A DNA stretch of 37,636 bases from Rugosimonospora africana (GTDB lineage Bacteria; Actinomycetota; Actinomycetes; Mycobacteriales; Micromonosporaceae), in assembly GCF_016862975.1 (NCBI RefSeq), contig NZ_BONZ01000116.1:1-37636 (forward strand), given 5' to 3'. The notes below the pieces were generated by a model. The model saw only the letters and a list, made by a program, of their open reading frames with translations. It was not told the DNA's origin and did not search any database. Position 1 is the stretch's first letter. Every line of letters starts with the position of its first letter. A program made the translations under genes and the position numbers. Shown one piece after another: positions 14,792 through 23,806 of this stretch.

Positions 14792-15790
14792 CTATTCGTC
14801 TTCGGTCGTGATGATGCGGTCGGGTGGGATCCGGGGGGTGGGTGCCGGGCCCTTGCCGTCGCCGGTCGTGCCGAAGCGCAGGACCAGGTACGGGTAGCCG
14901 ATGCCGGACAGCGTGGCGCGTACCGCCTGCCGGGTGGACGGGATCTCGATCGGCGCGGACAGTGGCATGACTGACACGTCCCATACGGTGGCGGCCAGCC
15001 ACAGTGCCGACAGCGCCTGACCGGCGTCGAGCCAGCCCAAACGGTCGTCCTGCTCGCCGTAGAGGATGGCGTAGGTCGCCGCGGTGTCGTGCTCGTTCCC
15101 GATGTGCAGGGTGCCGGGACGGTCGAAGTCGCGTTGCGCGACGGTGGTCTGCGGCTGCCTGTCCGGGATGTTTGCGTCGGGGATGCCGGTACCGTCCGGT
15201 CTGGTGCCGCCGGCCCAAGTGGCCAGCTCGTCGCGCCAGGCGTCGTCGGCCAGCTGGGCGTCCTGGGCGTGGGCGACCGTCGAGGCTAGCTCGATCACCT
15301 GGTCGCGGCGCAGTGGATGCAGGTAGCAGCCCTGGGCCTGGGCGGCCATGCTGAGGGCCAGGAACGCCTTGTCGTCAATGAGGCGCGGGAGCACCGGACG
15401 CCGGTCGGTGCGTCGCAGCGCGACGGCCTGGCACCGGCGGGTTGCGGCGTCGGTGACCGGGGTGCGCCCGATGATGCCGAGGTGGGCGACGTGGTCAGGA
15501 TAGTCCGGGTCGGGGTACGGCAGAACCAGCGTGCGGTAGCCCTGCGCGGCCAGGTAGATGCGGGCGTGGTGCAGGGCCGCGCCGCAGCTGATCGTCAGCA
15601 TCCGGCCGTCCGGGTCGCTGGCCGGCAGCTGCCGGGTGCGGTCGGCCCACAGTTCCAGCGCGGCGGGCCTGATCCGCCAGCGCCACGGCTGGGTGTTGTG
15701 AATCGACGGGGCGAGTCCGGCGACTACCGCCGCCTCGCGCATGTCGGTACCGGTCTGGTCGACGTCCGGCTGACTGGTCGTGGTAAGCAT
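14792..15790 (-). CDS. Acg-type nitroreductase-fold FMN protein
   Basis: The 332-aa protein has the family start APSIHNTQPWRWRI, CGAALHHARIYLAAQG, the LRRTDRRPV segment, AILYGEQDDRLGWLDAGQAL and the end GYPYLVLRFG. It is the intact closest paralogue of the TAG-interrupted gene at 10168 and shows Trp (DDAWRDELATW) where that one has the stop. ATG 15790 is the likely start; upstream codons in frame lack family similarity, and a purine-rich AAGGAG precedes it. An excellent DosR-like box lies 60 bp upstream. FMN binding or sequestration is the role known for mycobacterial Acg; activity here is inferred. Confidence 0.9.
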   Translation of the reverse strand: MLTTTSQPDVDQTGTDMREAAVVAGLAPSIHNTQPWRWRIRPAALELWADRTRQLPASDPDGRMLTISCGAALHHARIYLAAQGYRTLVLPYPDPDYPDHVAHLGIIGRTPVTDAATRRCQAVALRRTDRRPVLPRLIDDKAFLALSMAAQAQGCYLHPLRRDQVIELASTVAHAQDAQLADDAWRDELATWAGGTRPDGTGIPDANIPDRQPQTTVAQRDFDRPGTLHIGNEHDTAATYAILYGEQDDRLGWLDAGQALSALWLAATVWDVSVMPLSAPIEIPSTRQAVRATLSGIGYPYLVLRFGTTGDGKGPAPTPRIPPDRIITTEDE

Positions 15791-15849
15791 CTGCGGCTCC
15801 TTATCTCGCTGACCGCCCCACTCTGACCGATCGGCGGGGGTGTCCAGCA

Positions 15850-15863
15850 GGGCCGGAGGTCCC
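15850..15863. promoter_or_regulatory. DosR-like box upstream of nitroreductase 14792
   Basis: GGGCCGGAGGTCCC matches 13 of 14 positions. It sits 60 bp before ATG 15790, in the short gap after the upstream nitroreductase gene. It gives the gene its own promoter despite the same-strand neighbour. Confidence 0.75.
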
Positions 15864-15864
15864 G

Positions 15865-16923
15865 TCACGACGGGACATCGCTCCGGCAGGCGGCGGATCG
15901 CGGCTCGGCGATCAGCGTCTCGGCAAGCGGGCGGCGTGGCGAGGCAGCGGTCGCGCGCCCATAACCCAGACGCAGGATCACCTGGGCGTACTGGTTGTGC
16001 GCCTGATCGCTGATCAGCTGGCGGGTCAGGGGTTCTTCGAGGGCCTGGGTCATGGGTGCTGCCGCGACGCCGCGCACGGCCGCGGTGAGCAGGACTCGTT
16101 GCAGTGCCTGCCCGGCCCGTACCCACGCCAGCCTCCCGTCCCCTTCGGTGCTCAGCACGACCAGGGTGGGATCCGGTTCGAACCTGGCGTTCCGTCGGTG
16201 CAGGTCCGGCTGGACCAGCCCGAAATCGCGCATCGGAAGGGTGTCGCGTTCGTCCTGGGGCCCGAACGCCTGCGCCGGTACGCCGTCGCTGCGTCCCCTC
16301 GGTGGCAGAGTCCACGCGGCGAGCTCCTCGCGGTACGCCGGATCGGCTCGCTGCCACTCGTCGGCCGTGCGGGTCAGCGCCAGAACGGCTTCTGTCCCGG
16401 CGGTGTCGGCGGTGGCCAGCACGGCTCCCTCGGCGGCGGCAGCAGCGGTGAGTTCCGTGACGACGGGATCGGGCAGGGGAAGGTCGCTGAACGGGCGCCG
16501 GTTGGTTCGCCGGCGACCGATCGCCGCCGCCAGCGCCCGTACTGTGGGATCGGGCGCCGCGGCCGGTCCGGGAGTTATCCGGGCGACGAGGTCGGGTTGG
16601 GCCGCGTTCGGGAACACGCGCAGGATCGGCACCCAACCGCAGCCGAGCATCGCGACCCGTGCGTTGAGGACTGCGGCGGCTACGCTGATCAGCAGCTCGC
16701 GCCCCTGTGGGTCAATGACTTCCAGGCGCCGGCGTCGGTCGGCGAGGATGTCGATCCCCCCGTCCCGCAGCCGGAAAAGCCACGGCTGGGTGTTGTGGAT
16801 CGACGGCGCCGCGCTTGCCGCCTCCAGACATATCCGCATTGCTCTGGAGGTGGGCGCTGACGAGGACGGAACGTAGGCCCGTCGGACAGCGGTGCCTCGT
16901 CCCATGTGGTCCAACGCGGTCAC
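15865..16923 (-). CDS. Acg-type nitroreductase-fold FMN protein
   Basis: The 352-aa product has SAAPSIHNTQPWLFRL (about residues 37-52), a VAAAVLNARVAML helix, RRRTNRRPFSDLPLP, ERDTLPMRDFGL, and the terminal VILRLGYGRATAASPRRPL. It is more like the gene at 9168 (with the shared LRxGYG...RRP tail) than like the pair at 10168/14792. I chose GTG 16923 because GGAGG lies 6 nt upstream; ATG 16905 is an alternative. It follows the USP genes on the same strand across a 63-nt gap holding a hairpin, so it could be co-transcribed with partial attenuation. Confidence 0.88.
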   Translation of the reverse strand: MTALDHMGRGTAVRRAYVPSSSAPTSRAMRICLEAASAAPSIHNTQPWLFRLRDGGIDILADRRRRLEVIDPQGRELLISVAAAVLNARVAMLGCGWVPILRVFPNAAQPDLVARITPGPAAAPDPTVRALAAAIGRRRTNRRPFSDLPLPDPVVTELTAAAAAEGAVLATADTAGTEAVLALTRTADEWQRADPAYREELAAWTLPPRGRSDGVPAQAFGPQDERDTLPMRDFGLVQPDLHRRNARFEPDPTLVVLSTEGDGRLAWVRAGQALQRVLLTAAVRGVAAAPMTQALEEPLTRQLISDQAHNQYAQVILRLGYGRATAASPRRPLAETLIAEPRSAACRSDVPS

Positions 16924-16950
16924 GGTGTTCCTCCGTCCGGTAGTCGCGGT

Positions 16951-16979
16951 ACGGTGCGCTGCCCCCGCCGGCGCACCGT
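16951..16979 (-). terminator. Hairpin between USP and nitroreductase genes
   Basis: ACGGTGCGC (16951-16959) pairs with GCGCACCGT (16971-16979) around an 11-nt loop, just after the USP stop. It could terminate or attenuate transcription entering the nitroreductase gene. Confidence 0.5.
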
Positions 16980-16986
16980 TGATGCT

Positions 16987-17463
16987 TCACAGGATCGCGC
17001 TGGGCATCCCGTTCGGTTCCGGCTCGGCCGGCACCTTTTCGGTTTGGGGTACCGGTATCACAACGACGGGGCAGGTCGCGCGGCGTACGCACGAATCGGC
17101 GACCGAGCCGAGTACCGCGTGGAACAGGCGCCCGTGGCCGTGGCTTCCCAGTACCAACAAGGTGGCGTCGCAGGCGCTGTCCAGCAGTACCTCGGTGGGG
17201 TTGCCGAAGACTACCCGGGTGGTCACCGCGACCCTCGGGTCGTTGGCGAGCGCGGCCACGACCTGTGCGCCCAGCATCTGCTCGACCGTCACCTGATGCT
17301 GCTGGCGGCCGGCCAGGCTGGCCGGGTCAATGTTGTCGAAGGTGTAGGCGGTGACCGCCTGTACGGTGCCTCCGCGGCTGGCGGCCTCGTGGACCGCCCA
17401 GCGCAGTGCCCGTTCGCCGCCGGCGGAGCCGTCGACTCCCGCGACGATGCGGTAGGTGCTCAT
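16987..17463 (-). CDS. Universal stress protein, single domain, ATP-binding type
   Basis: The 158-aa UspA protein starts YRIVAGVDGSAGGERALRWA. It has the intact nucleotide loop GSHGHGRLFHAVLGSVADSC followed by CPVVVIPVP and a short acidic tail. ATG 17463 has GGAGGG 6-9 nt upstream. It starts 13 nt after the tandem USP gene, so they form one operon, likely driven from the DosR-like box at 18447. The ligand is expected to be ATP; the cellular target is unknown. Confidence 0.92.
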   Translation of the reverse strand: MSTYRIVAGVDGSAGGERALRWAVHEAASRGGTVQAVTAYTFDNIDPASLAGRQQHQVTVEQMLGAQVVAALANDPRVAVTTRVVFGNPTEVLLDSACDATLLVLGSHGHGRLFHAVLGSVADSCVRRATCPVVVIPVPQTEKVPAEPEPNGMPSAIL

Positions 17464-17476
17464 GATGTCCCTCCTG

Positions 17477-18370
17477 TCAGTCCACGGTGGACGGTGGGGT
17501 GTGCACGACGGCGACCGGGACGGGTGCGTGCCGGACCAGGCCGTCGCCGACCGAACCGAGCAGAAGCCCGGCGAAGCCGCCGTGGCCGCGCGGCCCGACC
17601 ACGATCAGTGAGGCGCCGTCGGACTCGTCAAGGATGGTGTGCACCGGAACCAGGCTGTGGATGGCCCGGGGTCGCACCTGGACGCCGGGGTAGGTGTCCT
17701 CCCACCGGGCCAGGGTCTCGGCCAGTGCGGCCTCCGCCGCTCGCTGCTCCCGGTTCGGGTCGTCGTCGCCGGCGTCGGCGGGCAGGATGCCCCAGGCATA
17801 GACGGCGATCAGGTCGATGCCTCGGGCGGCCGCCTCGTCGAAGGCGAAACCCACGGCTGCGGTGGACCCAGTGGAACCGTCGACGCCGACCACGACCGGG
17901 CCGGTACCGACGGTCGGGGGCCTGGCGGCCTTGTCTGCCGGTGGTCGTACGACGATGACCGGCGCGTGCGCGTGTGCGGCGACCTGGCCGCTGACCGATC
18001 CGGCCAGCATGCCGATGAAGCCACCGAGCCCGCGTGAGCCGACCACGACGAGGCTGGCGGACTTCGATTCGTCTACCAGCACGCCGGCCGGTGAGCCGGC
18101 GATGACCGCGGTGGTGATCGTCAGGTCGGGGTGCTGCTCGCTGATCCGGCTCACTTCGGCCTGGAGCATGGCCCGGCAGTCACGGATCGGTACCTGCGGG
18201 TCGTAGGCCAGGCCAGCAACGCCGTACGGCGGCACCGCCTGGAACCCGTGAACCAGGCGCAGCGGAAGCTGTCTGCGGGTGGCCTCCCAGCCGGCCAGGT
18301 CGACCGCTGCCTGGGAGTCGTCGGACCCGTCGAAGCCCACTACCACCGGGCCGGTCGTTGTGTTGGTCAT
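17477..18370 (-). CDS. Tandem-domain universal stress protein
   Basis: The 297-aa product contains two UspA domains. Domain 1 (about 5-145) starts VVVGFDGSDDSQAAVDLA and has loop GSRGLGGFIGMLAGSVS. Domain 2 (about 155-290) starts PVVVGVDGSTGSTAAVGFA and has loop GPRGHGGFAGLLLGSVGDG, with Pro replacing Ser. Both end in a PV-hydrophobic strand. This is the tandem arrangement seen in several DosR-controlled mycobacterial USPs. ATG 18370 follows GGGAGG at about 5 nt. The DosR-like box at 18447-18460 lies 77 bp upstream. It is the first gene of the USP-USP operon. Confidence 0.92.
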   Translation of the reverse strand: MTNTTTGPVVVGFDGSDDSQAAVDLAGWEATRRQLPLRLVHGFQAVPPYGVAGLAYDPQVPIRDCRAMLQAEVSRISEQHPDLTITTAVIAGSPAGVLVDESKSASLVVVGSRGLGGFIGMLAGSVSGQVAAHAHAPVIVVRPPADKAARPPTVGTGPVVVGVDGSTGSTAAVGFAFDEAAARGIDLIAVYAWGILPADAGDDDPNREQRAAEAALAETLARWEDTYPGVQVRPRAIHSLVPVHTILDESDGASLIVVGPRGHGGFAGLLLGSVGDGLVRHAPVPVAVVHTPPSTVD

Positions 18371-18446
18371 CGTTGACCTCCCTTCCTTCACCTTCAGGTT
18401 CGGCTGGTGCGACGCGGCCGGCCAGGGTCGCTGTGATCCACCGAAC

Positions 18447-18460
18447 GGGACTTTCGGCCC
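18447..18460. promoter_or_regulatory. DosR-like box upstream of USP operon
   Basis: GGGACTTTCGGCCC is one of the best copies in the window, flanked by CGAAC on the left. It is 77 bp before the USP ATG 18370 and beyond the phosphoketolase terminator. Confidence 0.82.
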
Positions 18461-18503
18461 GCCGCCGAGGGCGTCGGGTCCGTGCCGTGGTCGTGAGCAC
18501 GCC

Positions 18504-18530
18504 GGGCCGCCCGCGCTTCGCGGGCGGCCC
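18504..18530 (-). terminator. Phosphoketolase terminator
   Basis: GGGCCGCCCGCG (18504-18515) pairs perfectly with CGCGGGCGGCCC (18519-18530) around a 3-nt CTT loop, 18 nt past the phosphoketolase stop. Confidence 0.88.
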
Positions 18531-18548
18531 GAGTGTCGACGGAGCGGT

Positions 18549-20912
18549 TCAGCCCCGGTCCGGCCACCTCCAGTCCCGTACCTCGGGCAGGTCTTCGCCG
18601 GTTTCCCGCACGTACGCGCGGTGTTCGGCGCGCTTGTCGACCATCTGCTGGCGCAGTGACGCGGCGCGGCGGGCCAGGCCCGGCACCCGGTCGATGACGT
18701 CGATGACGAGGTGGTAGCGGTCCATGTCGTTGAGCACCAGCATGTCGAAGGGCGTGGTGGTGGTGCCCTCCTCCTTGTACCCGCGCACGTGGATGCTGTG
18801 GTGGTTGGTGCGCCGGTAGGTCAGCCGGTGGATCAGCCACGGGTAGCCGTGGTAGGCGAAGATGACCGGCTTGTCGGTGGTGAAGATGGCATCGAACTCC
18901 GCGTCGGGTAGCCCGTGCGGGTGTTCGGTGTCCGGTTCCAGGCGCATCAGGTCGACCACGTTCACGACGCGTACCCGAAGGTCGGGCAGTTCCCGGCGCA
19001 GCAGGTCGGCGGCGGCGAGCACCTCCATCGTCGGCACGTCGCCGGCCGCGGCCAGAACCACATCGGGTTCCCCATGGTCGGTGGAGGCCCAGTCCCAGAT
19101 GCCCAGCCCACGGGTGCAGTGCATCTCCGCTTCGTGTGCGTCCAGCCAGGTGGGGGCGGGCTGTTTGCCGGCGACGATGACGTTGACGTAGTTGCGGCTG
19201 CGTAGGCAGTGATCTGCGACCGACAGCAGCGTGTTGGAGTCCGGTGGCAGGTACACCCGCACCACTTCGGCCTTCTTGTTGACGACGTGGTCGATGAATC
19301 CAGGGTCCTGGTGGGAAAAGCCGTTGTGGTCCTGGCGCCACACATGCGAGGTGAGCAGGTAGTTCAGCGACGGGATCGGCTTGCGCCAGGCCAGATGCCG
19401 GGTCACCTTCAGCCACTTCGCGTGCTGGTTGACCATCGAGTCGACAATGTGCACGAACGCCTCGTAGCAGGAGAACAGCCCGTGCCGCCCGGTGAGCAGG
19501 TAGCCCTCCAACCAGCCCTGGCAGGTATGTTCGGACAGCATCTCCATGACCCGGCCGTGCCGGCCGAGGTGCTGATCGACGGGGGCGATCCCACCCTGCC
19601 AGACCTTGTCGGTCACGTCGAGCACGGCGCCCAGGCGGTTGGACTCGGTCTCGTCCGGACCGACGACGCGGAAGTTGCGGTACGGCTCGTTGGCACTCAT
19701 CACGTCGCGCAGGTACCCGCCCAGGACCCGGGTGGCCTCCGCGACCTCGCCGGGCTTGACCGCGTACCCGCGGAAGTCCGGCAGCTCCAGATCCCGCGGG
19801 ACGCGGCCACCGTTGGCGTGCGGATTGGCGGACATGCGGGATTCGCCAACCGGCAGCCAGTCCACAACGGATGCCATCGGCACTCCGTCGGCGTCGAACA
19901 GCTCCTCCGGACGGTACGACCGCATCCACCGCTCCAGCATCTCCAGATGCTCGGCATCATCCCGCGCGGCGGACAGCGGGACCTGATGCGCCCGCCAGGT
20001 GCCCTCCACCGGTACGCCGTCAACCTCTCGCGGACCGGTCCAACCCTTCGGGGTACGCAGCACGATCATCGGCCACTTCGGCCGCTGGTCGACGCCGTCC
20101 TCGCGGGCACCGCGCTGGATCCGCGCGATCTCGTCGAAGATCTCGTCCAGGGTCGCGGCGAGCAACTGGTGCACCGCCGCCGGATCGTTCCCCTCAACCA
20201 GATAGGGCCGGTAGCCGTATCCGGTCAGCAGCGCGTCCAACTCGTCGTCGCCGATGCGGGCCAGCACGGTCGGATTGGCGATCTTGTAGCCGTTCAGGTG
20301 CAGGATCGGCAGCACGGCCCCGTCCCGGGCCGGGTCGAGGAACTTGTTGGAGTGCCACGAGGTCGCCAGCGGCCCGGTCTCCGCCTCGCCGTCGCCGACC
20401 ACGCAGGCGACCACGAGGTCCGGGTTGTCCAAGGCGGCGCCGTACGCGTGGGACAGCGAGTAGCCGAGTTCGCCGCCTTCGTGGATCGACCCGGGGGTCT
20501 CCGGCGCCACATGGCTGGGGATGCCGCCGGGGAAGGAGAACTGCTTGAACAGCCGGGCCATGCCGGCCGCGTCCCGGGACACCCGGGGATACACCTCGCT
20601 GTAGGTGCCCTCCAACCAGGCGTTGGCCACCAGTCCGGGACCCCCGTGCCCGGGCCCGGTCACGTAGATCAGGTCCTGACCGCGCCCGGCGATGATCCGG
20701 GACAGGTGAGCGTAGAGCAGGTTCAGCCCCGGGGTGGTGCCCCAATGGCCCAGCAGGCGAGGCTTCACATCCTCCGGACGGAGCGGCTCGCGCAGCAGCG
20801 GGTTGTTCATCAGGTAGATCTGGCCGACCGACAGGTAGTTGGCGGCCCGCCAGTAGGCGTCGATCCGCTTGAGCTCCCCGGCGGTCAGGGGCGTGCCGTC
20901 GGCGATGTGCAT
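18549..20912 (-). CDS. xfp: Xylulose-5-phosphate/fructose-6-phosphate phosphoketolase
   Basis: The 787-aa thiamine-diphosphate enzyme splits xylulose-5-P (or fructose-6-P) with phosphate to acetyl-phosphate plus glyceraldehyde-3-P (or erythrose-4-P). Family landmarks are [16 protein letters not shown] near residue 65, [17 protein letters not shown], the [17 protein letters not shown] loop, the ThDP site [13 protein letters not shown] and the C-terminal [16 protein letters not shown] region. Length is normal and no frame break is seen. ATG 20912 is preceded by GGAGGAG. It is divergent from acetate kinase across a 236-bp gap with a strong DosR-like box at 21054. The pair makes a complete acetyl-phosphate-to-ATP route. 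Whether the enzyme uses Xu5P only or both substrates cannot be judged here. Confidence 0.96.
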   Translation of the reverse strand: MHIADGTPLTAGELKRIDAYWRAANYLSVGQIYLMNNPLLREPLRPEDVKPRLLGHWGTTPGLNLLYAHLSRIIAGRGQDLIYVTGPGHGGPGLVANAWLEGTYSEVYPRVSRDAAGMARLFKQFSFPGGIPSHVAPETPGSIHEGGELGYSLSHAYGAALDNPDLVVACVVGDGEAETGPLATSWHSNKFLDPARDGAVLPILHLNGYKIANPTVLARIGDDELDALLTGYGYRPYLVEGNDPAAVHQLLAATLDEIFDEIARIQRGAREDGVDQRPKWPMIVLRTPKGWTGPREVDGVPVEGTWRAHQVPLSAARDDAEHLEMLERWMRSYRPEELFDADGVPMASVVDWLPVGESRMSANPHANGGRVPRDLELPDFRGYAVKPGEVAEATRVLGGYLRDVMSANEPYRNFRVVGPDETESNRLGAVLDVTDKVWQGGIAPVDQHLGRHGRVMEMLSEHTCQGWLEGYLLTGRHGLFSCYEAFVHIVDSMVNQHAKWLKVTRHLAWRKPIPSLNYLLTSHVWRQDHNGFSHQDPGFIDHVVNKKAEVVRVYLPPDSNTLLSVADHCLRSRNYVNVIVAGKQPAPTWLDAHEAEMHCTRGLGIWDWASTDHGEPDVVLAAAGDVPTMEVLAAADLLRRELPDLRVRVVNVVDLMRLEPDTEHPHGLPDAEFDAIFTTDKPVIFAYHGYPWLIHRLTYRRTNHHSIHVRGYKEEGTTTTPFDMLVLNDMDRYHLVIDVIDRVPGLARRAASLRQQMVDKRAEHRAYVRETGEDLPEVRDWRWPDRG

Positions 20913-21053
20913 TGCGAACTCCTCCGGTCGATGAACAGCAGGTGGTCGCCCGCTCCGGGCATGACATGGTGCGCCGGTCGCACGCCGCCGCGAATTTCTG
21001 CTGCGGTCGCGCCCCACCTGTGCAGCGTCGATCGCGCGGCGTCGGATCTGGAA

Positions 21054-21067
21054 GGGTCGAAGGTCCC
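21054..21067. promoter_or_regulatory. DosR-like box shared by xfp and ackA
   Basis: GGGTCGAAGGTCCC, the reverse complement of the box at 13941-13954. It is 82 bp before ackA and 142 bp before xfp in the divergent gap, so it probably co-regulates both halves of the pathway. Confidence 0.8.
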
Positions 21068-21086
21068 GGGTGCCCGAGTCGGCGTA

Positions 21087-21110
21087 CCCGGGCGAGGCGG
21101 GTCGCCCGGG
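21087..21110 (+). other. Hairpin in the ackA leader
   Basis: CCCGGGCGA (21087-21095) pairs perfectly with TCGCCCGGG (21102-21110) around a 6-nt loop, 38 nt before the ackA GTG and downstream of the DosR-like box. It would lie in the 5' leader and may affect message stability or translation. Confidence 0.4.
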
Positions 21111-21148
21111 CCTTATCGTCGTCGTGAGGGTTCGCGAAGGAGGTCGCG

Positions 21149-22291
21149 GTGGGGGACAACCCGGGGGTGCTGGTACTCAACGCCGGCTCGTCGTCGCTGA
21201 AGTACCGGCTCGTCGCGCCAGACCGGCCGGACGATCTGGATCACGGACTGATCGAACGCATCGGCGAGCCCGGCGGGGACGCGACCGACCACGCACACGC
21301 CGTGGCGACGGTGGTGGAGCGGTTGTCCGGGCAGACCATCACCGCGACCGGCCACCGGGTGGTGCACGGTGGCGACCGCTTCCGGGCACCGGTATTGGTC
21401 GACGATGAGGTGATCGGCGCGATCGAGGAGCTGGCCCGGCTGGCGCCGCTGCACAACCCGGCCGCCGCGGCGGGGATCCGGGCGGCCCGGGCCGCGCTGC
21501 CAGGCACACCCGCGGTGGCCGTGTTCGACACCGCGTTCCACGCAACCCTGCCGCCGCCCGCGTACACCTATGCGCTGGATCAGGAGCTGGCGTCCCGGTA
21601 CGGCATCCGCCGGTACGGGTTCCACGGCATCTCGGTCCGGTACGTCGTCGACGCGACCGCCCGGTTGCTGGACCGCCCGGTGGCGCAGCTGAACCTGATC
21701 GTCCTACATCTGGGCAACGGCGCCAGCGCGACGGCGGTGCGGGGTGGGGCCAGTGTGGCGACATCCATGGGCCTGACGCCACTGGAGGGTCTGGTCATGG
21801 GGACCCGCGCCGGCGACATCGACCCGGCCGTGGTGTTCCACCTGGCGCGGGTGTCCGGTCTGAGTCTGGATGAGATCGAGGACCGATACCAACATCGCAG
21901 CGGGCTGGCCGGGCTGTGCGGCGACAACGACCTGCGTGTCGTGCAGGCACGCGCGGACGCCGGCGAACCGGACGCCGCGCTGGCATTGGACGTGTACTGC
22001 CACCGCATCCGCCACTACGTCGGCGCCTATCATGCGGTACTGGGCCGGCTCGACGCCGTAGTCTTCACCGCCGGGGTCGGCGAGCACAGCGGCCAGGTCC
22101 GGCAGCAGTCCCTCGACGGTCTCGACGCGCTGGGCATCGTCGTAGATCCCGCCCGCAACCGGTCCGGCACCGGTGCCCGAGTCGTTTCACCGGACACCGG
22201 TCGGGTGGTGGTATGCGTGGTACCCACCGACGAGGAGCGGGCCATCGCGCAGGAGACGGCCGCTCTGCTTGAGATGAACGGATCGTGGTAG
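21149..22291 (+). CDS. ackA: Acetate kinase
   Basis: The 380-aa ASKHA-fold kinase makes ATP and acetate from acetyl-phosphate. Motifs are [15 protein letters not shown] (N-terminal phosphate loop), [30 protein letters not shown], the [17 protein letters not shown] signature and [10 protein letters not shown]. One oddity: the usual RRYGFHGTSHRYV reads [13 protein letters not shown], losing the second His of that motif while keeping the first. GTG 21149 is preceded by GAAGGAGG. Next to phosphoketolase and without phosphotransacetylase, it most likely consumes phosphoketolase-derived acetyl-phosphate. The stop lies 13 nt from the convergent membrane-protein stop. Confidence 0.94.
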   Translation: MGDNPGVLVLNAGSSSLKYRLVAPDRPDDLDHGLIERIGEPGGDATDHAHAVATVVERLSGQTITATGHRVVHGGDRFRAPVLVDDEVIGAIEELARLAPLHNPAAAAGIRAARAALPGTPAVAVFDTAFHATLPPPAYTYALDQELASRYGIRRYGFHGISVRYVVDATARLLDRPVAQLNLIVLHLGNGASATAVRGGASVATSMGLTPLEGLVMGTRAGDIDPAVVFHLARVSGLSLDEIEDRYQHRSGLAGLCGDNDLRVVQARADAGEPDAALALDVYCHRIRHYVGAYHAVLGRLDAVVFTAGVGEHSGQVRQQSLDGLDALGIVVDPARNRSGTGARVVSPDTGRVVVCVVPTDEERAIAQETAALLEMNGSW

Positions 22292-22325
22292 GAGCTTGGT
22301 CGGGTCACCGACCGGGCGCGCTCCT
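22290..22325. terminator. Two-part hairpin between ackA and convergent membrane gene
   Basis: Inner arms GGTCGG (22298-22303) and CCGACC (22308-22313) and outer arms AGGAGC (22290-22295) and GCTCCT (22320-22325) nest around the two stop codons. A bidirectional terminator is plausible. Confidence 0.5.
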
Positions 22326-23384
22326 GGTGCCCAACTGCCGCAGGCGGGTGCCCGCCGCGGCGCCGAGCAGCGCCAGGACGCCCAGGACGATAGGGGACAG
22401 GACGAAGCCGGTGAGGATCGCGCCGGCGATCGCGTCGCTGAGGAGATAGCTGGCGGCGTCCGGGTAACCGCTGTGCGGGAAGGCGGCGATGTCGTAGGGG
22501 TTGGTCAGAGTGTCGTGGTGCACACGCAGCTGTGCGGTCATGCCGGCGGCGAAATGCAGTGGTGCGCTCAGGGCGATGGTGAGCGCGCCGGCCCGGACGC
22601 CGGTCGTGCGATCGGCGGCGGTCGCGGACGCGCCGATCGCGGCGGCCAGGGTCGCAGCGGTCGCCACGGGGGACAGGAACGCGCTGACGCCGTCGGGGAC
22701 AGCCGATGTGGCCAGGGTGGTGAGAGCCCAGGCGCCGCCGCTGGCCAACGTCGCGGCCAACGCCCACCACGGCACCGCGCCGTCGCTGAGCCGGCGGGCG
22801 GCCAGCGCGAACCCGAGGTAGCCGGTGAGCAGGGCAGCGAACAGTACCGAGAACACATGCGTGGGGTCGGCGGTTGCGGCCGGGTGCGTGACCGCGACGC
22901 GCAGGACGGTGGCGACCGCCGCCGTGGCGGCGATGACCGCGATGGCGGCGACGATCACGTGCGGTAGCGACCTGCGGGGTCGCGCTGATCGGGTCCCCGC
23001 CACGGTCGCGTACCCGCACAGCAGCAGACTCAGGGTCGCGACGAAGACAGACAGGTTCGGCACCTCCCGGACGGCGGCAATCGTGGCGACGGTCGCGGCC
23101 GTCACTCCGGCGGCGGCGACCGGTAGGGCCCGGCCAGGGTGTCGCGGCGGCGGGAAGAGCACGACCCGCAGCACCCCTGCGGCGAACCGCCACCGCTGCG
23201 CACGGCCGTGAACCTGGGCGAGTTCGGCGACCATGGCCTGTCCCCACTCGCGCCGGTGCGCCGGAAGCGCCGGTATCGCGGCCGTGACCAGCCGTGTCGG
23301 CGTGTCGCCGTCGCTTCGCCCGCGCCTCAGCCACAACCCGGCGACCACAGCCATGCTCGCGATGAGCAGGAGAACCGGCATCAT
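22305..23384 (-). CDS. Polytopic membrane protein coupled to PadR regulator
   Basis: The 359-aa product begins MMPVLLLIASMAVVAGLWLR (first membrane helix). A soluble stretch follows, RREWGQAMVAELAQVHGRAQRW then RFAAGVLR, which is typical of permease-prefix domains found beside PadR genes. About eight hydrophobic segments then run to the C-terminus. No transporter motif is visible. ATG 23384 overlaps the PadR stop (ATGA), so the two are translationally coupled; ATG 23381 is the alternative. By analogy with PadR-linked membrane proteins it may respond to envelope stress or drugs. The function is unknown. Confidence 0.82.
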   Translation of the reverse strand: MMPVLLLIASMAVVAGLWLRRGRSDGDTPTRLVTAAIPALPAHRREWGQAMVAELAQVHGRAQRWRFAAGVLRVVLFPPPRHPGRALPVAAAGVTAATVATIAAVREVPNLSVFVATLSLLLCGYATVAGTRSARPRRSLPHVIVAAIAVIAATAAVATVLRVAVTHPAATADPTHVFSVLFAALLTGYLGFALAARRLSDGAVPWWALAATLASGGAWALTTLATSAVPDGVSAFLSPVATAATLAAAIGASATAADRTTGVRAGALTIALSAPLHFAAGMTAQLRVHHDTLTNPYDIAAFPHSGYPDAASYLLSDAIAGAILTGFVLSPIVLGVLALLGAAAGTRLRQLGTRSAPGR

Positions 23385-23716
23385 GCGCTCCCGAGTCGTG
23401 GCGGGGCGGAACGCCTGGCGTTCGTTGTCGCCGGGATCGTGGTGGAGGTCGCGGCGGCGTTGGCGGTGGCGTAGGCGCGGCCGGTCGCGGTCAGCCGGTA
23501 CAGGTGCCGGGGTGGGCGACCGGAGACCGACTCCGACTCCCACCTGGTCTCCAGCAGCCGCCGGTCGGCCAACCTGATCAGGATCGGGTACATCGACCCG
23601 GCCGGCATGCCCAGGCGGGCACACAGGTCGTATCCGTAGTGCCAGTCGTCGGGCCGTTCGGCCAGGGCCTGCAGGACCGCGACCGTTTGCGCGGAGGGCC
23701 GTCGAGTACGGGTCAC
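23381..23716 (-). CDS. PadR-family transcriptional regulator
   Basis: The 111-aa winged-helix protein has the PadR core: VAVLQALAERPDDWHYGYDL, then RLGMPAGSMYPILIRLADRRLLETRWE, then RPPRHLYRLTATGRAY. PadR proteins are dimeric repressors that often control the membrane protein encoded with them. The start is GTG 23716 without a Shine-Dalgarno. A 22-bp AT-rich palindrome (23722-23743) covers the presumed promoter immediately upstream, so autorepression is likely. The inducer is unknown. Confidence 0.9.
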   Translation of the reverse strand: MTRTRRPSAQTVAVLQALAERPDDWHYGYDLCARLGMPAGSMYPILIRLADRRLLETRWESESVSGRPPRHLYRLTATGRAYATANAAATSTTIPATTNARRSAPPRLGSA

Positions 23717-23721
23717 GCCAA

Positions 23722-23743
23722 TAACTCTATATAGATAGAGTTA
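23722..23743. promoter_or_regulatory. Probable PadR operator overlapping its own promoter
   Basis: TAACTCTAT (23722-23730) and ATAGAGTTA (23735-23743) form a perfect 9-bp inverted repeat around ATAG. On the minus strand it contains a TATAGA -10-like hexamer about 9 nt before the GTG, so a bound repressor would block RNA polymerase. It is strikingly AT-rich in this genome. Confidence 0.8.
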
Positions 23744-23806
23744 GGCAGGCAAGCCCTTCGACTTCGAGTGCCAGGTCCGCACCCAACTGGTCTGCGGGCG
23801 TCACCG

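Noticed and set aside
19209-21200. Very long plus-strand open frame opposite phosphoketolase
   Set aside because: It lies antisense to a full-length, highly conserved enzyme. High GC leaves few stops on the opposite strand. It has no domain and no ribosome binding site.
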